A stretch of DNA of 64,000 bases from SIG435 sp045530725 (GCA_045530725.1 JAZSCT010000045.1:16330-80329), one strand, 5' to 3'; counted from the stretch's first letter, positions 8,897 to 17,002 are shown. Translations and numbers: made by a program. Notes: a model not told the origin generated them from the letters alone.

Positions 8897-10342
8897 ATGT
8901 CAAAAGCAAGAACAAGATTTGCACCAAGTCCTACAGGATATATGCATATCGGCAACTTAAGAACCGCTTTGTATGCATATCTTCTTACCAAAAATCTTGG
9001 TGGCGACTATATACTTCGTATTGAAGATACCGACCAGGAAAGATATGTTGAAGGTGCTGTTGATCTTATATACCGCACAATGAAGGAAACAGGACTTAAG
9101 CACGACGAAGGTCCTGATGTAGGTGGGGATTATGGTCCATATATTCAGAGTGACAGAATGAGTATATACAAAGAATATGCTGAAAAACTCGTTGAACTCG
9201 GCGGTGCTTATTACTGTTTCTGCGGTAAAGAAAGACTTGAAGAAATGAAAGAAGAACAGGCAAAGAAAGGCCTTGTTCCAAAGTATGACGGACATTGCAG
9301 AAATCTTTCAAAAGAAGAAATTCAGGCAAAACTCGATGCAGGTGAACCATACGTTATCAGACAAAAAATCGATCCAAGAGGTACAACTACATTTGAAGAT
9401 GCTGTATTCGGCTCAATTACAGTAGAGAATTCTTCATTGGACGAAAATGTACTTCTTAAGTCAGACGGACTTCCAACATACAACTTTGCAAATGTTGTAG
9501 ATGACCATCTTATGAAGATTACACACGTTATCAGAGGTAATGAATACCTTTCAAGCACACCTAAGTACAATCTTTTGTACAATTCATTCGGTTGGGAAAT
9601 CCCAACATATGTACATGTATCTCCGATTATTAAGGAATCAGGTAAAAAACTTTCCAAGAGAGAAGGAGATGCTTCATATGAAGATTTCACAAACAAGGGT
9701 TACCTTAAGGATGCAATCATAAACTATATTGCACTTCTTGGATGGAGCCCCGGCGGTGAACAGGAGATATTTACAATGGATGAACTTGTTGAGCATTTCT
9801 CCATTTCAGGTATTTCCAAATCTCCAGCAGTTTTTGATGAAAAGAAACTTGCCTGGATCAATGGTGAATATATCAGAAAACTTTCTATGGAAGAATTTGA
9901 AGAACTTGCTAAACCATGGTTCGAAAAGGCTATCAAGAAAGATGTTGATTATAAGAAACTTGCAGTACTTATGCATGACAGAACAGAAAAGTTCATCGAC
10001 ATTGTTGAGCAGCTCGACTTCATTGATGAACTTCCTGATTATGATATCGATCTTTATAATCACAAAAAGATGAAGACAAATCCTGAGAATTCATTAGATA
10101 GTCTTAAAGAAGCATTGCCTGTTCTTGAAGCGCTCACAGAGTGGAATGAAGAATCCATTCACAATGCACTCTTTAGCCTTATAGAAAAACTTGGTGTTAA
10201 GAATGGTCTTATCCTCTGGCCTGTGAGAGTAGCCTTGAGCGGAAAGTCATTTACACCTGGTGGTGCTATCGAAATTGCAGATCTTCTTGGCAAGGAAGAA
10301 AGTATCGAAAGAATCAAAAAAGGTATCGAAAAATTATCATAA
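8897..10342 (+). CDS. gltX: Glutamyl-tRNA synthetase
   Basis: This 481-residue class I synthetase attaches Glu to tRNA-Glu, and in organisms lacking GlnRS also to tRNA-Gln. The HIGH signature is in PSPTGYMHIGNLRTA near residue 10, and the KMSKS-like loop reads KKLSKREGD near residue 250. A zinc-type cluster YYCFCGKERL lies at about 110. The start ATG follows GAAAGGAACTG. A 10-bp stem at 10349-10372 separates it from lspA. Confidence 0.96.
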   Translation: MSKARTRFAPSPTGYMHIGNLRTALYAYLLTKNLGGDYILRIEDTDQERYVEGAVDLIYRTMKETGLKHDEGPDVGGDYGPYIQSDRMSIYKEYAEKLVELGGAYYCFCGKERLEEMKEEQAKKGLVPKYDGHCRNLSKEEIQAKLDAGEPYVIRQKIDPRGTTTFEDAVFGSITVENSSLDENVLLKSDGLPTYNFANVVDDHLMKITHVIRGNEYLSSTPKYNLLYNSFGWEIPTYVHVSPIIKESGKKLSKREGDASYEDFTNKGYLKDAIINYIALLGWSPGGEQEIFTMDELVEHFSISGISKSPAVFDEKKLAWINGEYIRKLSMEEFEELAKPWFEKAIKKDVDYKKLAVLMHDRTEKFIDIVEQLDFIDELPDYDIDLYNHKKMKTNPENSLDSLKEALPVLEALTEWNEESIHNALFSLIEKLGVKNGLILWPVRVALSGKSFTPGGAIEIADLLGKEESIERIKKGIEKLS

Positions 10343-10348
10343 TCGATT

Positions 10349-10372
10349 AAGCGGACAAATACTTGTCCGCTT
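10349..10372 (+). terminator. Hairpin between gltX and lspA (weak terminator or processing site)
   Basis: AAGCGGACAA (10349-10358) pairs perfectly with TTGTCCGCTT (10363-10372) around a 4-base loop. The downstream tract is only GATTTG, so termination would be partial at best. Confidence 0.4.
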
Positions 10373-10399
10373 GATTTGAATACAGAGGTATTATATTTT

Positions 10400-10870
10400 A
10401 TGTTGTATGTAATTATGTTTGCACTACTGGTCTTTCTTGATCAGTTGACAAAAATACTTTCTCTTGAATATCTTTCACATAAAGGTATTACATTGATTGA
10501 GGGGATTCTTTCTCTTTCATTTGTAAGAAACACAGGTGCGGCATGGGGAATTTTTGCAGGAAAGACACTATTTCTTGTACTTGTGACTGTGGTGATATTT
10601 GGTGCGGGGTTTATCTATTTTTACAAAAATCCACCAAAAAACGCGCTTTACAAATCCTCTCTTATGCTTATTGCGTCAGGTGGGATAGGGAATATGATTG
10701 ATAGAATTTTTCGTGATGGTTCCGTCATTGATATGATAAGGGTAGATTTCATAGATTTTCCCGTATTCAATGTGGCAGATATCTGTGTGTGTATTGGCGC
10801 AATCCTTTTGTGTATAGCCATACTCTTTTTTGACAAAGCAAAAGAGGAGGATGAAGAGGATGGAGAATAG
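10400..10870 (+). CDS. lspA: Lipoprotein signal peptidase (signal peptidase II)
   Basis: LspA is a membrane aspartyl protease that cuts signal peptides from prolipoproteins after lipidation. The 156-residue protein has four hydrophobic helices. The catalytic pair is visible as NMIDR (Asp101) and FNVAD (Asp127), and the conserved NTGAAWG segment is present near residue 50. ATG 10400 is chosen because CAGAGG lies 11 bases upstream; a TTG at 10376 would add eight codons but overlaps the preceding hairpin tail. The gene ends with TAG inside the start of rluD, indicating translational coupling. Its substrates here include the lipoprotein at 13590. Confidence 0.93.
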   Translation: MLYVIMFALLVFLDQLTKILSLEYLSHKGITLIEGILSLSFVRNTGAAWGIFAGKTLFLVLVTVVIFGAGFIYFYKNPPKNALYKSSLMLIASGGIGNMIDRIFRDGSVIDMIRVDFIDFPVFNVADICVCIGAILLCIAILFFDKAKEEDEEDGE

Positions 10871-11774
10871 TATTACAATTATCTGTGGCGAATCGAAGAT
10901 AAGAATTGATAAATATATCAAGGTTGATGGGCTTACCCGTTCAATGGTACAGAATCTTATCAATTCAGGGGATATATTAGTTAACAATAATACAGTTAAA
11001 GTAAACCACAGTTTAACCATCGGGGATGAAATTACAATAAATATCCCCGAGCCCGAGAGCGCAGAGATTGTTCCTGAGGATATTCCTCTGGATATCGTAT
11101 ATGAAGACGATCAACTTCTTGTAATTAATAAGCCCCAGGGTATGGTAGTACATCCTGCCGCAGGGAATTATTCAGGAACACTTGTAAATGCACTTATGCA
11201 TCATTGCGGAGATAATTTAAGCGGTATCAATGGTATCATAAGGCCGGGAATTGTCCACAGAATCGACAAAGATACATCAGGACTTCTCCTTGTAGCAAAG
11301 ACAAATCTTTCGCATCTTTCATTGTCTGAACAAATCAAGGAAAAAACTGTCAAGCGAAGTTACCGTGCTATATGCCACGGAGTTTTAAGATCTGACAGAG
11401 GAAAGATTGATGCTCCTATCGGGAGACATCAGACTGAAAGAAAAAAGATGACCGTAACAAACAAAAATTCAAAAGAAGCAGTTACGCATTTTGAAGTGCT
11501 TGAAAGATTTCACGACTACACCTTTATCAAATGTGTGCTTGAGACGGGGAGAACTCATCAGATAAGAGTCCATATGAAATATATGGGACATCCTATACTT
11601 GGTGATGAGGTATATGGTCCTAAGAGCAATGAATTTAAGATCAAAGGTCAGGTGCTTCATGCGGCAGAGATAGGATTTATACATCCTGTCAGTAAAGAAT
11701 ATATGGAGTTTTCGGCAGATATCCCCGATAATTTCAAAACTGTACTTGAAAATTTGAGAGGAAGAGTAGAATAA
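10860..11774 (+). CDS. RluD-family large-subunit rRNA pseudouridine synthase
   Basis: The 304-residue protein isomerises uridines in 23S rRNA. An S4 RNA-binding domain (residues about 10-75, containing RSMVQNLINSGDILVN) precedes the catalytic domain. The family motif is HRIDKDTSGLLLVAK, with the catalytic Asp near residue 136; a later GRTHQIRVHM motif is also present. ATG 10860 is chosen because AGAGGAGG (10843-10850) sits 9 bases upstream; ATG 10851 would touch it. The gene overlaps lspA by 11 bases and the next gene by one base, so all three are probably co-translated. The exact target uridines cannot be assigned from sequence. Confidence 0.92.
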   Translation: MENSITIICGESKIRIDKYIKVDGLTRSMVQNLINSGDILVNNNTVKVNHSLTIGDEITINIPEPESAEIVPEDIPLDIVYEDDQLLVINKPQGMVVHPAAGNYSGTLVNALMHHCGDNLSGINGIIRPGIVHRIDKDTSGLLLVAKTNLSHLSLSEQIKEKTVKRSYRAICHGVLRSDRGKIDAPIGRHQTERKKMTVTNKNSKEAVTHFEVLERFHDYTFIKCVLETGRTHQIRVHMKYMGHPILGDEVYGPKSNEFKIKGQVLHAAEIGFIHPVSKEYMEFSADIPDNFKTVLENLRGRVE

Positions 11775-12280
11775 TGGACGTATTTTTGGAATATTTAATC
11801 AAAAGAAAATATACATCAAAGGAGTACATCAAGGTAATACTTTTTGCGCTAGGTTCTGTTATCCTTGGGTGTTTGCTGTTTCTTATGAGTATGATTTCGT
11901 ATCTTTTTAATCCGATATTGCAGCAGATTCTTTTTATATTGCTTATTGCAGATGTGTATTTTGGCTACGTACTTATTACAAGACAGAGTGTTGAGTATGA
12001 ATATGCTCTGACAAACACATATTTTGATATTGACAGAATCATTGCAAAAAGAAGAAGAGAAGATGTGATAAGTATCGATGTAAGAAGTATAAAAGAAATG
12101 AATCTTCTTGATTTAAATGCTTATAATTCAGACAAAAAAAGATATAGTGACTATGAAATATACGGAAATATAGACAGTTCCGCTTATTATATCATCTATG
12201 AGGAAGACGGGGAAGTTCATAAAGTAATATTCAATCCTCCTTCAAAGATGATAGAAGGAATGAAAAAGTTTATAAGATAA
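11774..12280 (+). CDS. Two-helix membrane protein of unknown function (DUF6106-like)
   Basis: The 168-residue protein is not confidently recognised. Residues 1-20 are charged and cytosolic-looking. Two hydrophobic helices follow (about 21-45 and 50-72), then a hydrophilic domain with EYEYALTNTYFDIDRII and an Arg/Lys-rich KRRRED patch. The layout and the EYEYxLTNxxxDIDKIIAKR segment recall a small Clostridial family filed as DUF6106, but I hold that name loosely. Its ATG overlaps the rluD stop codon (TAATG), so it belongs to the same operon. No enzymatic motif was found. A membrane-anchored scaffold or PH-like domain protein is one possibility. Confidence 0.75.
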   Translation: MDVFLEYLIKRKYTSKEYIKVILFALGSVILGCLLFLMSMISYLFNPILQQILFILLIADVYFGYVLITRQSVEYEYALTNTYFDIDRIIAKRRREDVISIDVRSIKEMNLLDLNAYNSDKKRYSDYEIYGNIDSSAYYIIYEEDGEVHKVIFNPPSKMIEGMKKFIR

Positions 12281-12298
12281 TTTCAAGAGGTGTGTACT

Positions 12299-13573
12299 AT
12301 GATAGGTACAGATATTTGCGAAGTAAAAAGATTTGAAAAACTCTCTTCTAAAGATGCTTTTCTGAATAAGGTTTTTACTGAAAAAGAAATTGAATGTTTC
12401 GAAAAAAGAAAATTCAACCCCGAAACAATTGCAGGCGCATTTGCCTCAAAAGAAGCCTTTTTTAAGGCGATTGGTACAGGGATCAGTGCATTTTCCTTTA
12501 AAAGTATCGAAATTCTTAAGATGGAATCGGGAAAACCATATGTGTCACTTAAGGATGAACTTAAGGTGTTTTGTGAAAATCTTGGGATGACACACTTCGA
12601 TTTATCTATATCCCATGATTCGGGCATAGCAATTGCGGTTGTATATATTCAGGTTGATAATGATAAATTCCTGTTTGATAAATGTATCCAAAAGGTGAGG
12701 GAAGACTGTGATGATATCCTTACTTACCATAAAGTAAAAGACATTCTTCATAAGAGAAAAGAAGACTCTCATAAAGGTGACTACGGAAAAGTTCTTGTGA
12801 TAGGTGGATCTGAGGGGCTCACAGGAGCACCAATTATGTCTTCTCAGGCTATGCTTAAGTCAGGCTCAGGGCTTATTACTCTTATGTGTGCAAGAAGTCT
12901 CAATGTGATTTTTGAAACCGCATTGAAAGAAGTAATGACACTTCCTTTAAGTGATAATGATGGAATAATTTCCCGTGATAATAAAGAGAAGATCCTTGAG
13001 AGAATTTCTGCCTCTGATTCTTGTCTTATAGGTCCTGGGATGGGACGAGGCAGAGATGTCAATTCTATTGTAAGATATGTTGTGAAGAATTCCAGAGCAC
13101 CTCTTGTTATTGATGCAGACGGCATAAATGCTCTCTCTTCAAACCTTGATGCACTTTTAAGACATAATTCGGAAATTATCCTTACACCTCATATGATGGA
13201 ATTTTCAAGGCTCACAGGCGTGGATATTGAAAGATTGAAAGAACAACCCATAAAATTCGCTACAGAATTTGCTGTAAAGTATAATGTTTGTCTTGTTCTT
13301 AAATTCCACAGAACAATAATAGCATTTCCCGATGGAAGATTTTGTGAAAACATTCTTGGAAATCCCGGTATGGCAACAGGCGGCACAGGCGATGTGCTTT
13401 CGGGAATTATCAATTCATTTGTGGGGCAATTTAAAGATATAAAAAAGGCAGCAATGCTTGGTGTTTTTGTTCATTCTCTTGCTGCAGATATTGCAAAAGA
13501 AAAAACAGGGGAATATTCTCTTACTCCAACCGATATAATAGAAAATATATCAACAGTTCTAAAATATTTATAA
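12299..13573 (+). CDS. AcpS-NnrD fusion: holo-ACP synthase plus ADP-dependent NAD(P)HX dehydratase
   Basis: This is one uninterrupted 424-residue frame with two enzymes. Residues 1 to about 120 are AcpS, which transfers 4'-phosphopantetheine from CoA to acyl carrier protein: MIGTDICEV contains the metal-binding Asp and AFASKEAFFKAIGTG the conserved Glu and Lys. Residues about 150-424 are NnrD, which repairs hydrated NAD(P)H: KGDYGKVLVIGGSEGLTGAP, LIGPGMGRG, and GNPGMATGGTGDVLSG with the catalytic Asp. A basic linker (VKDILHKRKED) joins them. The epimerase half, NnrE (YjeF_N), usual partner of NnrD, is absent. ATG 12299 is preferred over GTG 12290, which lies inside the ribosome binding site CAAGAGG. 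Each domain is secure; the fusion is what is unusual. Confidence 0.9.
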   Translation: MIGTDICEVKRFEKLSSKDAFLNKVFTEKEIECFEKRKFNPETIAGAFASKEAFFKAIGTGISAFSFKSIEILKMESGKPYVSLKDELKVFCENLGMTHFDLSISHDSGIAIAVVYIQVDNDKFLFDKCIQKVREDCDDILTYHKVKDILHKRKEDSHKGDYGKVLVIGGSEGLTGAPIMSSQAMLKSGSGLITLMCARSLNVIFETALKEVMTLPLSDNDGIISRDNKEKILERISASDSCLIGPGMGRGRDVNSIVRYVVKNSRAPLVIDADGINALSSNLDALLRHNSEIILTPHMMEFSRLTGVDIERLKEQPIKFATEFAVKYNVCLVLKFHRTIIAFPDGRFCENILGNPGMATGGTGDVLSGIINSFVGQFKDIKKAAMLGVFVHSLAADIAKEKTGEYSLTPTDIIENISTVLKYL

Positions 13574-13589
13574 TAACGGTTGTGATTGT

Positions 13590-14168
13590 TTGAAAAAATT
13601 TATTTGTCCTGTTGTTCTTGCATTTGTATTATTACTATCAGGATGCAGAGCCAATGATTATACAATCTATGAGAAAATAAGCAAAAGGTATTATACGATG
13701 CCTTCCTATTTGGCAAAGGGAAGGATTACATATTTTACAAACAAAACAGAAAACGCTTATTCATTTTTTCAGTACTATGATGGTTCAGACAGGCATGTCA
13801 TACATTATACAGATGACGATCTTATGTTGTATATAAGTAATGACGGAGTATACAGTAAATACAATAATGAAGAAACGGTCAGGATAGCAGATGCCGATGA
13901 TGGGTATAAATATATATTTCCTGACTGTTTTTTTGAAAGTTATTACTCAAAAGAAACATCATCTTCCAATAATAAATCAAGATATGTGCAACTTGAAACT
14001 GAAATTTATAATGATTCTCTGTCATCTTTAAAGATGTGGATAGATTGTGAATCTCTTAATCCATTTAGAATTCAGGTTCTGGATGTTGATTTGAACCCTT
14101 TGTGTGAGGTTATCTTTGATGAATTTATTGAAGATGCTCAGATTGAATCAGAAATATTTGAATTTTAA
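13590..14168 (+). CDS. Lipoprotein, LolA/GerS-like
   Basis: This 192-residue exported lipoprotein has a signal peptide ending in the lipobox LLSGC (Cys19), a substrate of the LspA encoded upstream. The rest is beta-rich with many Tyr and Ser and no catalytic motif. Position is informative: in Clostridia a LolA-fold lipoprotein related to germination factor GerS commonly lies between acpS/nnrD and alr-ndoAI-ndoA, and that order holds here except that alr is missing. The start is TTG 13590, 16 bases after the fusion gene's stop; the ribosome binding site is weak, so coupling is likely. GerS-type function is inferred from context. Confidence 0.7.
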   Translation: MKKFICPVVLAFVLLLSGCRANDYTIYEKISKRYYTMPSYLAKGRITYFTNKTENAYSFFQYYDGSDRHVIHYTDDDLMLYISNDGVYSKYNNEETVRIADADDGYKYIFPDCFFESYYSKETSSSNNKSRYVQLETEIYNDSLSSLKMWIDCESLNPFRIQVLDVDLNPLCEVIFDEFIEDAQIESEIFEF

Positions 14169-14279
14169 TGATTATAAATTGAGAAAAAGAAGGGAATAAT
14201 ATTCATACCGTGGAAAATTGTTTGCAAAATTTGTTGTGGTTTGCATACATATTGCCTGCTCCGTTACCAAAAACTTCAT

Positions 14280-14308
14280 TTGACAGTTTAAATAATTGAT
14301 TGTATAAT
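14280..14308 (+). promoter_or_regulatory. Consensus sigma-A promoter for ndoAI-ndoA
   Basis: TTGACA (14280-14285) and TATAAT (14303-14308) match both consensus hexamers exactly with a 17-base spacer. It lies 45 bases before the antitoxin start. The 185-base gap holds nothing else recognisable; alr would be expected here in related gene orders. Confidence 0.85.
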
Positions 14309-14353
14309 CATTATATACAACAGACTATAAATAAGGAATGGAGGCTTGGCTAA

Positions 14354-14629
14354 ATGGCACAACAGAGAAAAATACTTGTCAGCTTGTCAGATAATCTCTT
14401 GAAAGAGGCGGACATAATTGCAAAGAATAACAATATGAATCGCAGTGAGTTTATCAGATCGGCCATGAAGCTTTATATCAGAGAACAAAAAAAGGCCTCT
14501 TTGTACGATAAGATGAAAAAAGGCTATCTTGAGATGGCTGATATCAATCTTCAGCTTGCAGACGAGTGTTATCTTAGTGATTGCGAACAATTATTAAACT
14601 ACGAGGCTAAACTTTCGGAGTGTGAATAA
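14354..14629 (+). CDS. Ribbon-helix-helix antitoxin of the NdoAI/MazE type
   Basis: The 91-residue protein opens with a ribbon-helix-helix fold: RKILVSLSDNLLKEADIIAK forms strand and first helix and NMNRSEFIRSAMKLYIRE the second helix. Its acidic C-terminal tail (ADECYLSDCEQLLNYEAKLSECE region) is where such antitoxins wrap the toxin. It is expected to neutralise the downstream MazF-type RNase and to repress its own promoter as a dimer. The start follows GGAATGGAGG. The stop is separated from the toxin start by only two bases. Confidence 0.88.
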   Translation: MAQQRKILVSLSDNLLKEADIIAKNNNMNRSEFIRSAMKLYIREQKKASLYDKMKKGYLEMADINLQLADECYLSDCEQLLNYEAKLSECE

Positions 14630-14631
14630 TT

Positions 14632-14991
14632 TTGGTTGTAAAAAGAGGAGATATTTTTTACGCAGATTTAAGTCCCGTAATCGGAAGTGAACAGGGTGGG
14701 GTGAGACCTGTGCTGATTGTTCAGAACGACGTGGGGAACAGATACAGTCCTACTGTGATTGTGGCTGCAATCACCTCGCAGATTAACAAGGCAAAACTTC
14801 CTACTCATATAGAGATATCAGGTCTGGAATACGGCTTAAGCAAAGATTCTGTAATTCTTCTTGAACAGATCCGCACAGTTGACAAAAAACGCCTGAGAGA
14901 GAAAATCGGAAGGCTTAATGATGAAGTTATGACAGATGTTGATATTGCTATGAAGATCAGTTTCGGGTTTCCCGAAGAAGTTGATATGTGA
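14632..14991 (+). CDS. ndoA: NdoA/MazF-type endoribonuclease toxin
   Basis: The 119-residue toxin cleaves single-stranded mRNA; the Bacillus subtilis homologue cuts UACAU. The sequence follows that homologue closely: VKRGDIFYADLSPVIGSEQGG with the catalytic Arg region, then RPVLIVQND, AAITSQINKAKLPTH with the conserved Thr/Ser, and SVILLEQIRTVDK. The start is TTG 14632, an inefficient codon that would keep toxin below antitoxin. The pair forms a type II toxin-antitoxin module; in Firmicutes it is usually chromosomal and ancestral rather than mobile, and the surroundings agree with that. Confidence 0.93.
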   Translation: MVVKRGDIFYADLSPVIGSEQGGVRPVLIVQNDVGNRYSPTVIVAAITSQINKAKLPTHIEISGLEYGLSKDSVILLEQIRTVDKKRLREKIGRLNDEVMTDVDIAMKISFGFPEEVDM

Positions 14992-15035
14992 CATATTATC
15001 AGACAAAATTTTTACTCAAAAAAGGTGGGTTACTA

Positions 15036-15524
15036 ATGAAAAAAACAATTTCTCTTGTGTTGGTATTGGTATTGATTATTGGTGCATTGGCATTTGTGGT
15101 TTTTGCTGCACCTGGTTCAACAGATGATCCTGTTGTGTCTTTGTCCTATGTGACAGATGTTTTGTGGCCGCAGATTAAGGATTATGTAGCATCTACAGAA
15201 TCAGGTTCAACGGTTGTTGCACCGCCATCACATATTTCTCCTAAGGGAATGGAGTATGCTGATACTTTTAAGGTGATAAATCTTAAGAAGGGCAGCAAAC
15301 TTATCGGTGGAGATGGATGTGAAGTGATTGTAAGGACAGGTAGTGTGACTGTTATCGCAAGCGAAAGAGGGGGAGTGTCTGACGTAACTGCAGGACTTGA
15401 TCTTCCGGGCAATACAATAGCACCTGCAAATCATCTTCTTATTATCCCTGTATATGACGGAAGAGGTCTTATGATAAACGAAGACAGTTATGTAATGGTA
15501 AAAGGTGATTACAAAGTTGAATAA
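15036..15524 (+). CDS. Small secreted protein of unknown function
   Basis: The 162-residue product begins MKKTISLVLVLVLIIGALAF and has a signal peptide with probable cleavage after VFA near residue 24. The mature part contains GSTDDPVVSLSYV, KKGSKLIGGDGCEVIVRTG and DVTAGLDLPGNTIAPANHLLIIP, a beta-rich pattern. I recall similar Clostridial secreted proteins with the same DDPxVSLSY and DGRGL segments, but their function is unknown to me. ATG 15036 is preceded by AAAGGTGGG. It is 44 bases behind ndoA, so it may be read from the toxin-antitoxin promoter, and a strong terminator ends the unit. Confidence 0.7.
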   Translation: MKKTISLVLVLVLIIGALAFVVFAAPGSTDDPVVSLSYVTDVLWPQIKDYVASTESGSTVVAPPSHISPKGMEYADTFKVINLKKGSKLIGGDGCEVIVRTGSVTVIASERGGVSDVTAGLDLPGNTIAPANHLLIIPVYDGRGLMINEDSYVMVKGDYKVE

Positions 15525-15533
15525 ATAATATCA

Positions 15534-15569
15534 AATACCGCAACTTATAAAACAAGTTGCGGTATTTTT
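15534..15569 (+). terminator. Rho-independent terminator of the ndoAI-ndoA unit
   Basis: AATACCGCAACTT and AAGTTGCGGTATT form a 13-bp stem with a 7-base loop followed by TTTTTG. Confidence 0.9.
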
Positions 15570-15604
15570 GTGCTTTATTATGAGATGTTTTTTTATTTTT
15601 CCAA

Positions 15605-15633
15605 ATAAAAAAGACTTGCTTTCACAAGTCTTT
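15605..15633 (-). terminator. Terminator of tRNA-Thr
   Basis: On the minus strand AAAGACTTG (15633-15625) pairs with CAAGTCTTT (15618-15610) around a 6-base loop and runs into a T tract, just downstream of the tRNA 3' end. Confidence 0.8.
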
Positions 15634-15634
15634 C

Positions 15635-15710
15635 TGGAGCTGGTGGCGTGACTTGAACACGTGACCTTCTGATTACGAATCAGATGCACTACCGACTGTG
15701 CTACACCAGC
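15635..15710 (-). tRNA. tRNA-Thr (anticodon CGU)
   Basis: The minus strand folds into a complete cloverleaf. The acceptor stem is GCTGGTG/CACCAGC with U73 and an encoded CCA (15637-15635). The anticodon stem-loop is TCTGA-TTCGTAA-TCAGA with anticodon CGT at 15677-15675, and a GTTCAAG T-loop follows. It reads ACG threonine codons. It has its own promoter and terminator and is transcribed divergently from the metal exporter gene. Confidence 0.95.
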
Positions 15711-15722
15711 ATCAATCACTAT

Positions 15723-15751
15723 ATTATACATCATAAATTCTTTTTCGTCAA
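15723..15751 (-). promoter_or_regulatory. tRNA-Thr promoter
   Basis: On the minus strand TTGACG (15751-15746), a 17-base spacer and TATAAT (15728-15723) end 12 bases before the tRNA 5' end. Confidence 0.85.
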
Positions 15752-15761
15752 CACGGGTTGT

Positions 15762-15790
15762 TTGACTTTTTTTAAATTTAGATGTATAAT
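15762..15790 (+). promoter_or_regulatory. Promoter for the ArsP_2-like exporter
   Basis: TTGACT (15762-15767), a 17-base spacer and TATAAT (15785-15790) lie 29 bases before the TTG start. The -35 box is 11 bases from the divergent tRNA promoter's -35. Confidence 0.8.
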
Positions 15791-15819
15791 AAAAATATAC
15801 TTAATTTGGAGGAATATTT

Positions 15820-16686
15820 TTGCATCATATGATACACATTATAAAGCATTCATTTTTGGATTCGGTAAAACTTTTGCCGATTTTGTTTATAATATATTAT
15901 CTGATTGAATATCTGGAACACAAAAATAACAATACATTCAATCATTTTATGATGAAAAAGAAAAGATCGGGGCCTGTTTTCGGTTCGCTTTTCGGTTGTG
16001 TTCCGCAATGTGGATTCAGCGTAGTTGCCGCTAATCTTTATTCAAAAAAGACTATTACGCTTGGCACTCTGATTGCAGTATTTGTAGCCACTTCTGATGA
16101 AGCAGTACCAATACTCATGAGTTATCCTGACAGGTTTATTGATATATTATATGTGTTGATTTTTAAGTTTCTAATTGCCTGTATTTCAGGATTGTTTATT
16201 GATTTTCTGTATAAGTCTGAAATAATAAACGAAAATCTCTGTCATCATCATTCACACAGTCACGGTCATATCCATGGTAATTGTGAAAATTGCGACGATG
16301 GTCCTTTTGCGGCTACTCTTAAGCATATGATTAAGATATTTATGATTGTGCTTATTACCAATATCATTGTGGAAACAGGTATCAGTTTAATAGGGAAGGA
16401 AAACATTTCACATATACTCTATTCAAACAGAGTTTTACAGCCTTTTTTTAGTGCGCTTGTGGGTTTAATACCGAATTGTGCCGCATCTTGTGTGCTGACA
16501 GAACTCTATGCAGAAGGACTTTTGTCTTTCGGTGCATTGATTGGTGGACTTTCCACCGGTGCAGGTGTGGGTATGGTGGTGCTTTTTAAGGCAAATAAGG
16601 ATATGAAGAACAATCTTATGATTGCAGGTATAGTATATATTATAGGGGTTTTCTCAGGATCATTGATACAATTTATATGTAAATAA
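15820..16686 (+). CDS. Putative heavy-metal/arsenic efflux permease (ArsP_2-like)
   Basis: This 288-residue polytopic membrane protein has about eight to ten hydrophobic segments arranged as two similar halves. The halves carry paired motifs: FGCVPQCGFSVVAANLYS near residue 55 and LIPNCAASCVLTELYAEG near residue 225. Between them is a soluble loop rich in His and Cys (CHHHSHSHGHIHGNCENC), a likely metal-binding sensor or chaperone segment. The repeat layout fits the PF11449 family of putative heavy-metal exporters. Substrate (arsenite, manganese, zinc or other) is not resolved. The start is TTG 15820 after TTGGAGG; no metalloregulator gene is adjacent. Confidence 0.8.
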   Translation: MHHMIHIIKHSFLDSVKLLPILFIIYYLIEYLEHKNNNTFNHFMMKKKRSGPVFGSLFGCVPQCGFSVVAANLYSKKTITLGTLIAVFVATSDEAVPILMSYPDRFIDILYVLIFKFLIACISGLFIDFLYKSEIINENLCHHHSHSHGHIHGNCENCDDGPFAATLKHMIKIFMIVLITNIIVETGISLIGKENISHILYSNRVLQPFFSALVGLIPNCAASCVLTELYAEGLLSFGALIGGLSTGAGVGMVVLFKANKDMKNNLMIAGIVYIIGVFSGSLIQFICK

Positions 16687-16715
16687 ATATTATTATTTTT
16701 AAGGAGGTATGTATT

Positions 16716-16997
16716 ATGTCATTTTGGGAGGAAGTTTATGACAAAGCCAAGATTGGTGCACAAAAAGTTCAGGTATTCACTATGGAAACAGTTGATAAGG
16801 TTAAGGTGAAAACCAGAATCACCAAGTTAAACAGTGATATTTCTAAACTCTACACAGAAATCGGCAAACTCATATATCAGGAAAGATGCGGAGATACAGT
16901 AGAAGATTATAGCGAAAAATTGGGTGAACTTCTGGAAAATATTACCGCACTCAAAGATGAACTTTCTGAATGTGAAAAACAACTTGAAAATATGTAA
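16716..16997 (+). CDS. Small coiled-coil protein, function unknown
   Basis: This 93-residue hydrophilic protein is predicted largely helical. Residues 35-93 show a heptad-like pattern (KLNSDISKLYTEIGKLIYQ, ENITALKDELSECEKQLENM) with two Cys (55 and 87). The N-terminal SFWEEVYDKAKIGAQKV helix is amphipathic. The start follows a canonical AAGGAGGT. It shares the exporter's strand 29 bp downstream and ends at a strong hairpin. It resembles small Clostridial proteins often fused to a C-terminal zinc-ribbon, but no ribbon is present here. Confidence 0.7.
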   Translation: MSFWEEVYDKAKIGAQKVQVFTMETVDKVKVKTRITKLNSDISKLYTEIGKLIYQERCGDTVEDYSEKLGELLENITALKDELSECEKQLENM

Positions 16998-17002
16998 CAT
17001 AA

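Noticed and set aside
14354..14991. The toxin-antitoxin pair as evidence of a mobile element.
   Set aside because: ndoAI-ndoA is a conserved chromosomal pair in Firmicutes and the flanking genes are core.
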